From NCBI RefSeq assembly GCF_000582685.1, contig NZ_KK073768.1:5105093-5169092 (forward strand): 64,000 nt of DNA, written 5' to 3'. The notes beneath the pieces are model-generated. The model saw only the letters and a program-made list of their open reading frames with translations, was not told where the DNA came from and made no database searches. Each line of letters opens with the position of its first letter. The first letter of the stretch is position 1. The DNA is from [Scytonema hofmanni] UTEX 2349. GTDB lineage: Bacteria; Cyanobacteriota; Cyanobacteriia; Cyanobacteriales; Nostocaceae. The position numbers were made by a program, and so were the translations under genes. Positions 56,746-64,000 of the stretch are shown here, in pieces.

Positions 56746-57342
56746 TCATTGTTGTGTAGCCGATCGCCCCTGCTTGCCTAGCTTAATTAAGACAAAGTAG
56801 CCTAAGCAAACCACATAAATTATTAAACCAACTATGGCAAGAAAGCCCAAAAATCCCGGCTTGCTATTGGGATGAAAATATTCTTTAAACAATAACGGTG
56901 CTTCTGCCCAGACGCGACAATAGGGGGTAGCGAAGGCATTTGCCGAAAAAGCACAACCTAAAAAAGGCAGAGTAGCTAAAGCACCCAAGGCACAATAAAC
57001 ACTTACAGCCCAGCGCCAACAAGTAAAAATCAGCTTTAAAATACCACTTAGAGTATATTCAATTTCATCGTTGAGATCTATCCAGAACCATAACGAAATC
57101 GGAATCAAGATACGAGCCATCAAGCTTGAGATAAAACTTACCCCGAACCCACCAATCATCAAGTAAACTGAGATTGCTAACAGACTCGATACTCGCCAGT
57201 AAATGATTAACAAGCGTTGTATCGCTTCTGCTTTTTGCACAAACGCCCAAATTAGAAGAATTAGAGGAATAATAACTGTGAATAATACCGCTAGACGGTA
57301 GTCTATCCACACTAACGGGCGAAACCAAACTTCATTAACCAT
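56746..57342 (-). CDS. DUF3177 family membrane protein
   Basis: A protein of 198 residues with about five hydrophobic helices, starting MVNEVWFRPLVWIDYRLAVL. The sequence fits the cyanobacterial DUF3177 family (WFWIDLNDEIEYTLSG, CRVWAEAPLLFKEYFHPNSK). Function unknown; probably in the cytoplasmic or thylakoid membrane. ATG 57342 is chosen over 57372 because the extra ten residues precede the family start. Confidence 0.8.
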   Translation of the reverse strand: MVNEVWFRPLVWIDYRLAVLFTVIIPLILLIWAFVQKAEAIQRLLIIYWRVSSLLAISVYLMIGGFGVSFISSLMARILIPISLWFWIDLNDEIEYTLSGILKLIFTCWRWAVSVYCALGALATLPFLGCAFSANAFATPYCRVWAEAPLLFKEYFHPNSKPGFLGFLAIVGLIIYVVCLGYFVLIKLGKQGRSATQQ

Positions 57343-57471
57343 AATTTTCTCAGTTGACAAAAAAACAAGCAACTTGCAGACCCTATATTTAATATCTAGC
57401 AGAAACTTCTAGCAGGTAAGAGAGAGTTTGGTCAGTTGCTTGCCCACAAAGAGCGAAAAACTCGCTTTCCC

Positions 57472-57579
57472 AATAGACATAGGAGATAGGAGCGGAAATT
57501 AATTATGCGTTACCCAGAACCCTTAGAAGACGTAGCATTGCTACGTCTTGTACATCTTTTCCACTCCTGATGTCTAATT
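57472..57579. repeat. MITE-like TTATGCGTTACCC element
   Basis: Termini AATAGACATAGGAGATAGG and CCACTCCTGATGTCTAATT are imperfect inverted repeats. Inside are TTATGCGTTACCCAGAACCC and the hairpin AGACGTAGCA-TTGCTACGTCT. It abuts the cp12 stop codon (57581). Confidence 0.7.
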
Positions 57580-57580
57580 G

Positions 57581-57826
57581 TTAGTTGTCGTCAATTCGAC
57601 ACTCAATTGCTTCTGGGTTGTCATCACAGTACTGCTCTAAGGAGTTTTTCTTCTTATTTTGCCGCTGGTGAGAGGCTTCGGCTTGCAGTTCTTCTACTGC
57701 ATCCCAAGCCGCAGCACATTCGGCGGAATTAGTGCCTGAAATGTCACAGACAGTACGAGCTTGCTCAACCTCTTCGTTAATTTGCGCTTGGATGTCGGAT
57801 TTAGCTGTTTCTGAGATGTTGGTCAT
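57581..57826 (-). CDS. cp12: CP12, redox regulator of the Calvin cycle
   Basis: An 81-residue, largely disordered protein. Both Cys pairs are present: CDISGTNSAEC (N-terminal, PRK side) and CDDNPEAIEC (C-terminal, GAPDH side), with the core AAWDAVEELQAEASHQ. Oxidised CP12 locks phosphoribulokinase and GAPDH in an inactive complex in the dark. The tail ECRIDDN fits the family. Full length, single gene. Confidence 0.95.
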   Translation of the reverse strand: MTNISETAKSDIQAQINEEVEQARTVCDISGTNSAECAAAWDAVEELQAEASHQRQNKKKNSLEQYCDDNPEAIECRIDDN

Positions 57827-58430
57827 TGCTTTATTCTCGTTATGTGTTCTTAATACCAGTATAGAAAAAGTTTAAAATTGCAGTTTTTTTTGGATTATTG
57901 CTCACCACGCTAGCCACTTAGCTGTTAAAGTTAGTTTTTTAGCCTGATAATCCACTACTATTACAGCAAACTCCGCAATCCATACTGGATTTACTTTTAT
58001 CTTTTAAGATTTTGCGGAGCTTTTACTATAAAAGAGGAATTATACAATATTAAATGCATATAAGTAGGTAGGCACAAATAAACCTACCTATGTAACGAAA
58101 TGTAAAACCCTCGAAACCCTTGTGATTGCTTCTCCTGTCGGAGACGCTTCTCTGCGAGAGGCTTTGCCAACGCGAACACTTCACTTCGTTACGTTCGCTT
58201 CGGACGTAGTTAGCTTTTATCGTACTTATCTACTTAGTAGAGGATGGGAATGGGGCATGGGGCATGGGGCAACTTGAGGGGGGAAAAGGGTTCACTTATA
58301 GGGGACTCATGTTAAAGGGGTTCATGGGTTCATGGGTTCATGGGAAAGAATTTAGAGGAGGATTGTGACCTCCCCTTGGGGGAGACCTCCACCTTTATGA
58401 GGGGGTAAAAGTGTAGAAAATAAAGAGCGA
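57827..58430. other. Intergenic region with several repeats
   Basis: No gene. It holds a TAGGTAGG-CACAAATAAA-CCTACCTA hairpin (about 58064-58090), a mosaic of GACGCTTC/CGCGAAC-type repeats (58130-58210), GGGGCAT heptamers (58252-58272), and GGTTCAT repeats (58318-58342). GGAGG-type stems near 58355-58395 may already belong to the RNA that follows. Confidence 0.5.
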
Positions 58431-58504
58431 CGAAACTAACTTCACCGGGCTTGAAGTATCTGTCATATTGATGTCAACACGATTTTTCGGTAAGATTAGT
58501 TTGG

Positions 58505-58820
58505 TCGATGACCCGCCCGACTCTATGGAACATAAAGGCTAACTTTAAAGTAGTAAGACTAGACGTGTGCAACATTCCTTGTTCGGGGAAGGAACATTTC
58601 TAGCAGGTATGCCATTGCAGTAAATCCAAGGAATGTTGTAGACACAAAAATTAAACTACCTATGGAAGATGGGTGGCTGCCTGGGTTCTCCCTTGAGGAG
58701 ATAAAGGTCGTAAGACCAGAGACGCTGTGTAAGACCAAATTAAACACAAGTTTAACGAGGCAACCGCGAGTGAGACGGGAAGCCTACACTGATACTTCGT
58801 ATACAGTGTAGGTACTTCAC
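58505..58820 (+). ncRNA. Long structured RNA resembling a HEARO/OMEGA RNA, no nuclease gene beside it
   Basis: No ORF, but several exact stems. CAACATTCCTTG (58570-58581) pairs perfectly with CAAGGAATGTTG (58627-58638). TCTCC-CTTGA-GGAGA lies at 58687-58701. GGTC-GTAA-GACC (58706-58717) has a GNRA loop only if read rightward. CCTACACTG-ATAC-TTC-GTAT-A-CAGTGTAGG (58783-58812) is the 3' hairpin, preceded by CGCGAGTGAGACGGGAAGCC. The order of stems and this last segment resemble, as I remember them, HEARO RNAs (OMEGA RNAs of IscB/IsrB elements). No iscB or isrB lies nearby; the next gene is a FIST protein. Structure is well supported, identity moderately. Confidence 0.55.
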
Positions 58821-58850
58821 TAGCCTAAATACAGAAAGAGCCGAAAACTA

Positions 58851-60065
58851 ATGGCAGACCAAATGCAGTGGGCAAATGCCCTATCAACCCGTCCTTCTTT
58901 AGAAGCAGCTGTTGCAGATGTGGTACAACGCGCTGTCTCGTCGTTAACAGCGCCTGCGGATCTAGGGCTGGTTTTCATTTCGTCTGCTTTTACGAGTGAA
59001 TATTCTCGGCTTTTGCCTTTGCTGGCTGAGAAACTTTCAGTACGTGTGTTAATTGGCTGTAGTGGTGGCGGTGTCATTGGTACGACTATGGAGGGACAAA
59101 CTCAAGAATTAGAAGCTTCCCCAGCTTTGAGCTTGACTTTGGCGCACCTTCCTGGGGTGAATATTCAACCGTTTCATATTGTTGGGGAAGAATTACCCGA
59201 TTTGGATGGTCCACCAAATGCTTGGGTTGATTTGGTGGGTGTACCTTCATCTGAGACACCCCAGTTTATCTTGCTGTCTGGTTCGTTTTCTTCGGGAATT
59301 AATGATTTATTGCAGGGGCTGGACTTTGGTTATCCGGGATCGGTGACGGTGGGGGGACAGGCTAGCGGTGGTGGTGGTCGGATTGCGCTATTTTGTAACG
59401 ATCGCTTGTATCGTGAAGGAACGGTTGGCTTGGCTTTGACTGGGAATATTGTTTTAGAAACTATTGTGGCGCAAGGATGCCGACCGATTGGCAAGCCTTT
59501 ACAAGTAACAAAAGCCGATCGCAATATCATCATCGAACTTGATGAACAAGTGCCGCTGGTAGTGTTAAGAGATTTGATCGGCAGTCTTAGCGATGCAGAT
59601 AGAATGCTGGCACAAAACTCATTATTTGTCGGTGTGGCAATGGATGAGTTTAAAGTGGCTTTACAGCAGGGAGATTTTTTAATTCGCGGTATTTTAGGTG
59701 TAGATCCATCAGCAGGAGCGATCGCAATTGGCGATCGCGTTCGTCCAGGACAGCGCTTGCAATTCCATCTGCGCGATGCTGAAGCCTCTGCTGAGGACTT
59801 AGAATTACTTTTACAACAGTATCAAGACCAAAGCGCCTCTGAACCCTCTGCGGTTGCAGCGTTGATGTTTTCTTGTTTGGGACGAGGTGAAGGACTCTAC
59901 GGCAAACCTAATTTTGATTCTCAACTATTTAGGCGCTATCTCAACGATATTCCCATAGGTGGATTTTTTTGCAGTGGCGAAATTGGTCCTGTTGCTGGTA
60001 GTACGTTTTTCCACGGTTACACTTCAGTGTTTGGAATTTGCCGCGCACTAGGGACTGGGGAGTAG
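58851..60065 (+). CDS. FIST domain signal-sensing protein
   Basis: A 404-residue protein with the FIST N-terminal domain (LGLVFISSAFTSEYSRLLPLLAEKLSV, LIGCSGGGVIGTTMEGQTQE) and the FIST C-terminal domain (AVAALMFSCLGRGEGLYG and GGFFCSGEIGPVAGSTFFHGYTSVFGI). FIST proteins are predicted small-ligand (perhaps amino acid) sensors in signal transduction. No output domain is attached. ATG 58851 follows the structured RNA by about 30 bp, so the RNA could belong to its leader. Confidence 0.9.
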   Translation: MADQMQWANALSTRPSLEAAVADVVQRAVSSLTAPADLGLVFISSAFTSEYSRLLPLLAEKLSVRVLIGCSGGGVIGTTMEGQTQELEASPALSLTLAHLPGVNIQPFHIVGEELPDLDGPPNAWVDLVGVPSSETPQFILLSGSFSSGINDLLQGLDFGYPGSVTVGGQASGGGGRIALFCNDRLYREGTVGLALTGNIVLETIVAQGCRPIGKPLQVTKADRNIIIELDEQVPLVVLRDLIGSLSDADRMLAQNSLFVGVAMDEFKVALQQGDFLIRGILGVDPSAGAIAIGDRVRPGQRLQFHLRDAEASAEDLELLLQQYQDQSASEPSAVAALMFSCLGRGEGLYGKPNFDSQLFRRYLNDIPIGGFFCSGEIGPVAGSTFFHGYTSVFGICRALGTGE

Positions 60066-60215
60066 GGATTAGGGATTAGGGATTAGGGACTGGGGACAAG
60101 GGGGACTAGGGGACAAGGGGGACTAGGAAGAATTTACTTCCTCATCTCTGTCATCTTCCCCCGCTCCTCCACTCTCCCCTCTCCCTAGTCCCTAGTCCCC
60201 AGTCCCCAGTCCCCA
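60066..60215. repeat. Heptamer tracts in facing orientation
   Basis: GGGATTA and GGGACTG/GGGACAA heptamers (60063-60126) face their complements CCCTAGT and CCCAGTC (60180-60218). They lie between convergent genes and could fold into a long hairpin that ends both transcripts. Confidence 0.8.
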
Positions 60216-60220
60216 GTCCC

Positions 60221-61321
60221 TTAAAGCAGCAGGGTGCTGTTGTTATCTATAAGGGCAGGTGTGCCAGAAGTAGCGATCGCGCCATATTTTTCAAAGTAGC
60301 GGCTTACTTCTGGGGGAAAATTGTTGTAGTCAAATAAAGCATCGCCGGCGGCAATATTTGCCCAAAAGTCCCGCAAATTCGGGGCTAGTTCTTCTGCCTG
60401 GGCTGATGGTAAGTTTAATGGAGGCAAAGTTAGCAGTTTGAGTAAAAAGGGAACAGAGCGATCGCCCATCCATTTTCGTGAGGTTTGTTGCAATTTCGGG
60501 AAACCTGGTACTGATTCCACTCGATGCGAAGCAATTTGCAACCAATCTCTTCCGTAATTATCCCGATGAAACTCTAACACCCGATAAGGATGTGGATAGC
60601 TGACTAAAGAACCTGTGGTAATGTCGTATACTCCTTCTGAGTAAGCAACATCCTGAACGTGCAAATGTCCTGTAAATACTAAACTAACTTTGTAGCGCTT
60701 TAGTATCTGCAACAATTGTGGTGCATTTTCCAACATATAGCGATTTGCCATTGGGTGACGCGATTGGTTAGGCAAATGCTCAACAACATTGTGATGCACC
60801 ATTACCAATACTAATTCATCATTTGCAGCTGCTAACACCTCTTCTAACCAATTTAGTTGTTGGATATCTAAACGCCCTACCTGCTCACCTTGGTCATTAA
60901 ATAAGTTAGAATTTAGACCAATGAGCCTGACTCCAGGTAACAACTGACAAGTGTAGTAAAGTTCTTGGCGATCGTCATAACCAAACTTGCGATAATAAAG
61001 TGGGAAATCGGCAAAACCAATTGATTGTTCATCTGCTATGAGGACAGGAACATCATGATTGCCAGGAACAACGTAGACTGGAAAAGGTAACTTAGCCAAA
61101 CGTTTTTGCAACCAAATATGATTTTCTGGTTCACCGTGTTGGGTTAAATCTCCTGGAAGTAAGAGGAAATCTAAATTCAGTTGTGTTAAGTGTTCTAGTA
61201 CACTTTCAAACGCGGGGATGCCGACTTCCACCAAATGAAAACGGCTGGGATGATTCCAGATTGTGTGGGGAAGCGCAAGGTGTAAGTCGCTGACTACGGC
61301 AAAGCGAAAATTTAGAGTCAT
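60221..61321 (-). CDS. Calcineurin-like metallophosphoesterase
   Basis: A 366-residue two-metal phosphoesterase. All blocks are present: RFAVVSDLHLALP, LLLPGDLTQHGEPEN, VYVVPGNHDVPV, LVMVHHNVVEH and VFTGHLHVQD. The layout is close to CpdA/ICC-type 3',5'-cyclic nucleotide phosphodiesterases, but the C-terminal 100 residues are an extra cyanobacterial extension. Substrate unknown. Start ATG 61321. Confidence 0.9.
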   Translation of the reverse strand: MTLNFRFAVVSDLHLALPHTIWNHPSRFHLVEVGIPAFESVLEHLTQLNLDFLLLPGDLTQHGEPENHIWLQKRLAKLPFPVYVVPGNHDVPVLIADEQSIGFADFPLYYRKFGYDDRQELYYTCQLLPGVRLIGLNSNLFNDQGEQVGRLDIQQLNWLEEVLAAANDELVLVMVHHNVVEHLPNQSRHPMANRYMLENAPQLLQILKRYKVSLVFTGHLHVQDVAYSEGVYDITTGSLVSYPHPYRVLEFHRDNYGRDWLQIASHRVESVPGFPKLQQTSRKWMGDRSVPFLLKLLTLPPLNLPSAQAEELAPNLRDFWANIAAGDALFDYNNFPPEVSRYFEKYGAIATSGTPALIDNNSTLLL

Positions 61322-61544
61322 TGATGTAAGTATAATCTTAAAAACAAACTAAAAAAGCTCTTTTGAGAAAAGTATAACCTTTGCTTTATCATGCTGCGTA
61401 GAAGCGATCCCGCTTAATATTTATATACAAATTGGGTAATTGGTGGTTGGTAATTGGTATTGGTAATTTGTAATTTGTGGTTGTTAAGTAGCTCAATCTA
61501 AAAAAACGTAAAATAGATTGAGTGGTGTAATTAAGTGACGACCC

Positions 61545-61598
61545 ATGCCTGCTCCATTAAGAATAAAGCTAACACCAGAAGACCGTACCGTCTTATAA
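61545..61598 (+). pseudogene. 5' remnant of an IS630-type transposase gene
   Basis: MPAPLRIKLTPEDRTVL and a stop at 61596-61598. This is the characteristic first segment of one cyanobacterial IS630 transposase group, cut off after 17 codons. A CTCAATCTA/TAGATTGAG hairpin just upstream (about 61493-61522) may be the element's end. The element is otherwise gone. The rest of 61322-61836 has no gene. Confidence 0.5.
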
Positions 61599-61675
61599 CT
61601 CAATTGTTAGGTATATGTCTCGCAGAGGCAACTAATTATAGACCAATACCGTTCAGTTAAGCCGAAAATACGAGC

Positions 61676-61704
61676 GTAGAGACTTCGCGCGATCGCGTCT
61701 CTAC
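61676..61704. repeat. GTAGAGACG-type hairpin repeat
   Basis: GTAGAGACTTCGCGC-GATCGCGTCTCTAC, an imperfect copy of the family with a HIP1-like centre. Confidence 0.7.
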
Positions 61705-61836
61705 AGGTCTAAAATCAGTACCAAAAATCCTTAACACCAAGCGTATTGAATTATAAACAATCAAATTCCCAAATAATTGAATGAAATTTGGTTATAGAGG
61801 AGAAATCACGTCAACAGCAGTAAGGGGATTCAACGA

Positions 61837-62337
61837 ATGAGAATTTTAGAGCAAACTAACAATGTTTTAACGCTTCACCAGTCATCTAGAAATTTTTGGT
61901 TTGAGACGATTTGTGTCCTCTTTAGTAGCCTATTTTTTATGGTTTTCTCGTGTGTTATTGTTAGTTGCGGTGGATGGTGGGGATTTCTCTTGTTACTCCT
62001 AACAGCAGGTGTATTCTATCTAGCATTGCAAAACGTATGGAAGAGTAATGTAGTTAAAGATTGTAGTTTTAACAAAACTCTCGGCAGGGTAACTATCAAA
62101 TTTCACGGATTACAAACCAAAATCAAGGATTTGCCACTTCAAGAGATTCGAGCAGTTGAGGTGAGAAAAAGAACAGGCTTTGCCTATGGAAGCGTATTTG
62201 AAAATTACGAACTTTGGCTTGTTACGAGGTATGCTAAAGATATTTTGTTATCACAACAATACTACAGAAATACTTTATTAGAACCGCTCGCTGATCAAGT
62301 TCGAGAATTCTTGAGTCTATCAGTTATTAGAGAATAA
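61837..62337 (+). CDS. Hypothetical membrane protein
   Basis: A 166-residue protein. Two adjacent hydrophobic helices (residues 25-45 ICVLFSSLFFMVFSCVIVSC and 47-66 GWWGFLLLLLTAGVFYLALQ) are followed by a cytoplasmic PH-like beta domain (CSFNKTLGRVTIKFHGLQTK ... EIRAVEVRKRTGF). The layout resembles bacterial PH-domain proteins such as YdbS-like ones, but no firm family call is possible. ATG 61837 has AGAGGAG about 35 bp upstream, too far, so the start is uncertain. Confidence 0.6.
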   Translation: MRILEQTNNVLTLHQSSRNFWFETICVLFSSLFFMVFSCVIVSCGGWWGFLLLLLTAGVFYLALQNVWKSNVVKDCSFNKTLGRVTIKFHGLQTKIKDLPLQEIRAVEVRKRTGFAYGSVFENYELWLVTRYAKDILLSQQYYRNTLLEPLADQVREFLSLSVIRE

Positions 62338-62444
62338 TTTCTGGAATCGTATCCCATCCCCCATCCAATAGCAAAATAAATTGCGGTTGCTCTATCCTTA
62401 AATATCGGTTCTATCTTGTGTCTATAGTTAAAGGAGAGTTAATT

Positions 62445-63128
62445 TTGGCATCTGTGCGAGTTCGTCGAGTCCGTCAACATGTAAACCCATTAGCAAACAA
62501 GTATAAAACACCAGCAAATCCTGTAGAATGGGAAAAAGTTTATGCCCAGCTAAACCAACCGCTTCATTTAGATATTGGTTCTGCACGGGGACGGTTTTTG
62601 TTGAGTATGGCACAGTTAGAAACTAACTGGAATTTTCTCGGTTTGGAAATTCGCGAAACGTTGGTAATTGACGCGAATAAATTGCGAGATGAGTTGGGTT
62701 TAACTAATTTGCATTATTTATTTTGTAATGTAAATAATTCGGCACAGACGCTTTTATCTTCTTTCCCTAATAAAAGTCTACAGCGCGTCACAATTCAATT
62801 TCCCGATCCGTGGTTTAAAAACCGTCACGCTAAAAGACGAGTTGTGCAACCAGAATTAGTGGCAGAATTGGCAAATTATCTCGCGTTAGGGGGAACGGTA
62901 TTTTTGCAATCGGATATTAAGTTTGTGGCTGAGGAAATGTGCGATCGCTTTAGCGAAAATCCAGCTTTTGTCAGACAACATGCTGAAGAATGGTTAGCCG
63001 AAAACCCGCTACTAGTCTCCACAGAAAGGGAAGAATATGTGCTGTCGCGGGGTGAACCTGTTTATCGGGCTTTGTTTACAAGAGTTAGCAACGACGGGGA
63101 TATTCCACCCGTACAGCGGGATTTGTAA
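62445..63128 (+). CDS. trmB: tRNA (guanine-N7-)-methyltransferase TrmB
   Basis: A SAM-dependent Rossmann methyltransferase of 227 residues that makes m7G46 in tRNA. Motifs: HLDIGSARGRFLLSMAQ (SAM), FLGLEIRETLVIDANKL, and the diagnostic VTIQFPDPWFKNRHAKRRVV. TTG 62445 is chosen because AAAGGAGAG stands 6 bp upstream; GTG 62454 or GTG 62418 are alternatives. A partial copy of its 3' end lies downstream at 63210-63303. Confidence 0.93.
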   Translation: MASVRVRRVRQHVNPLANKYKTPANPVEWEKVYAQLNQPLHLDIGSARGRFLLSMAQLETNWNFLGLEIRETLVIDANKLRDELGLTNLHYLFCNVNNSAQTLLSSFPNKSLQRVTIQFPDPWFKNRHAKRRVVQPELVAELANYLALGGTVFLQSDIKFVAEEMCDRFSENPAFVRQHAEEWLAENPLLVSTEREEYVLSRGEPVYRALFTRVSNDGDIPPVQRDL

Positions 63129-63209
63129 CTTACTAAGCTATGATTTGGAAATAGCGATCGCTGATATTTACGAAGGTGTTGATTTTAACCTGAAAGAATC
63201 TGATGAAAA

Positions 63210-63303
63210 TTTGTAGTGCGATCGCGGAGCGCGAAAATCCAGCTTTTGTAGGGCTTGGCAACGAAGAATGGCTAGACGAAAATCCGCTACCAGTCTCTAC
63301 CTC
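63210..63303 (+). pseudogene. Partial duplication of the trmB 3' region
   Basis: The frame at 63215-63303 reads ENPAFVGLGNEEWLDENPLP then VST. This repeats ENPAFVRQHAEEWLAENPLL plus VST of TrmB (62958-63020), with matching DNA from GCGATCGC onward. It has no independent function; a following frame to 63469 is open by chance. Confidence 0.75.
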
Positions 63304-63394
63304 AAAACCCGTGCGATCGCAACCAGCAGTTGAATTTCTGGAGTCATTTCTCCGGAAGTATAGATGCCAATTTTACTTCAAAACCATATCTGCT

Positions 63395-63952
63395 TTAGTT
63401 TTTGAGATAATCTGCAATGTACTCTCCGTAGCGATCGCGCAACATTTGTTCCCGGAATTTAAATCCTAATGTTTTCCCCCGACAAGATAGAGATCCGCAC
63501 AAGCAACGTTGGACAGCAATTGATTCATATTCAGTGGTTTCGTAGTCCCAGCTAATTTCTTCACCTGCTTCTATATCGTGCAAAGCAACAAAGTCATATC
63601 CTCCAAACTGATTGTTCCTTACCCCAGTATTTGGATTGCAAGAATGGTTAATGACGATAGCAGGTTCATCTAGGTTGACATACAAATTAAAATCCATCTG
63701 AAAGGAATAAATTGTTCGTTTGGGAACTTCTTCAATTGCGATACCCACCACAACAGTTTCCCCTTGGGCAAATTTTTTTGTATTCAGAAGGCACTTATGC
63801 TGGAGGCAGAAGGCAGAAGGCAACCCACCCTTACTCATAGTGGGATTGAAACAAGGACGTTTTATACCGTCCGTGCAAGCCATCTTGAGTATAATTATTT
63901 GTTTAAACTGCTTTAAACCCACAAAGTAAGTTTTAATTGATACTCCTAACAT
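63395..63952 (-). CDS. SET domain protein with a repeat-derived N-terminus
   Basis: A 185-residue protein. The SET core covers about residues 60-150: DEPAIVINHSCNPNTGV (the NHSCxPN catalytic and cofactor motif), ALHDIEAGEEISWDYETTEY, and a post-SET Cys cluster (CLCGSLSCRG). It would methylate lysine in a protein substrate. The first 45 residues (MLGVSIKTYFVGLKQFKQII ... CFNPTMSKGGLP) are encoded by the 178-bp repeat at 63814-63991, so the original N-terminus (around CLLNTKKFAQGETVVVG) has been altered. It may be functional with a changed start, or damaged. Confidence 0.75.
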   Translation of the reverse strand: MLGVSIKTYFVGLKQFKQIIILKMACTDGIKRPCFNPTMSKGGLPSAFCLQHKCLLNTKKFAQGETVVVGIAIEEVPKRTIYSFQMDFNLYVNLDEPAIVINHSCNPNTGVRNNQFGGYDFVALHDIEAGEEISWDYETTEYESIAVQRCLCGSLSCRGKTLGFKFREQMLRDRYGEYIADYLKN

Positions 63953-63991
63953 AAGTGCCTTCTGCCCTCGAACTTCTGCCTTTCTTGTAAA
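63814..63991 (-). repeat. 180-bp repeat, right copy (inverted copy at 1760-1939)
   Basis: It matches 1760-1939 in reverse complement with only a few differences. It overlaps the 5' end of the SET gene and continues to within 9 bp of the window edge. At its inner end it runs into further GGCAGAA heptamers (63802-63822). Confidence 0.85.
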
Positions 63992-64000
63992 ATTTACAAT

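Noticed and set aside
58430..58820. RNase P RNA, tmRNA or group II intron as identity of the structured RNA
   Set aside because: The conserved cores of RNase P and tmRNA and the intron domain V motif are not present.
62418..62444. GTG 62418 as start of trmB
   Set aside because: The ribosome site AAAGGAGAG lies downstream of it and is correctly spaced for TTG 62445.

Overview
The window comes from a filamentous, probably heterocyst-forming cyanobacterium of the Nostocales. The evidence is very frequent HIP1 octamers (GCGATCGC), many tracts of heptanucleotide short tandem repeats, and cyanobacterial marker genes: HemJ, CP12, crtP-crtB, a HetZ-related protein, DUF751, DUF4327 and DUF3177 proteins. 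Spacing is loose, intergenic regions are long and full of small palindromic repeats, and several genes are broken, as is typical of a large cyanobacterial chromosome with many mobile elements.

Layout. 0-11 kb: the 5' part of a fused response regulator/thioredoxin reductase-like gene, a VOC protein, an IS110-family element, an MFS transporter, rubrerythrin with a perfect palindrome upstream, an old-yellow-enzyme reductase, HemJ, a family 2 glycosyltransferase, and a divergent pair of an NlpC/P60 hydrolase and a class A beta-lactamase-like protein. 11-14 kb: an accessory patch with a solo IS1595 zinc-ribbon/HTH protein, two unknown proteins, a transporter-like fragment and a Uma2 nuclease. 14-26 kb: an exopolysaccharide locus (Wzx flippase, Wzc-like tyrosine kinase, O-antigen ligase/polymerase, four glycosyltransferases, a GH5 glucanase). 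27-36 kb: an outer-membrane barrel protein, a LivK-type binding protein, tRNA-Ser(GCU), crtB and crtP, an RlpA-like protein and a NagZ-like hydrolase.

36-41 kb is the most disturbed region. A STAND/NB-ARC ATPase gene is split by a decayed IS630 element. Next come two unknown small proteins and a toxin-antitoxin patch (DUF4258/DUF2283, VapBC, an orphan antitoxin-like ORF and a toxin remnant), interleaved with arrays of a 33-34 bp HIP1-centred repeat. 41-64 kb is mostly housekeeping (LarC, Sua5/YrdC, a HetZ-related regulator, RbfA, a CDF transporter, a globin, GuaA, CP12, a FIST protein, a phosphoesterase, TrmB). It also holds a Dam-type methylase beside a truncated nuclease, an IS200/IS605-like end, and a long structured RNA at about 58.5-58.8 kb. 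That RNA resembles the HEARO/OMEGA RNAs of IscB-type elements, but no nuclease gene lies next to it.

Two near-identical 180-bp repeats lie in inverted orientation at the two ends of the window; the right-hand copy forms the 5' end of a SET-domain gene. All assignments are from reading the sequence; no database search was possible.
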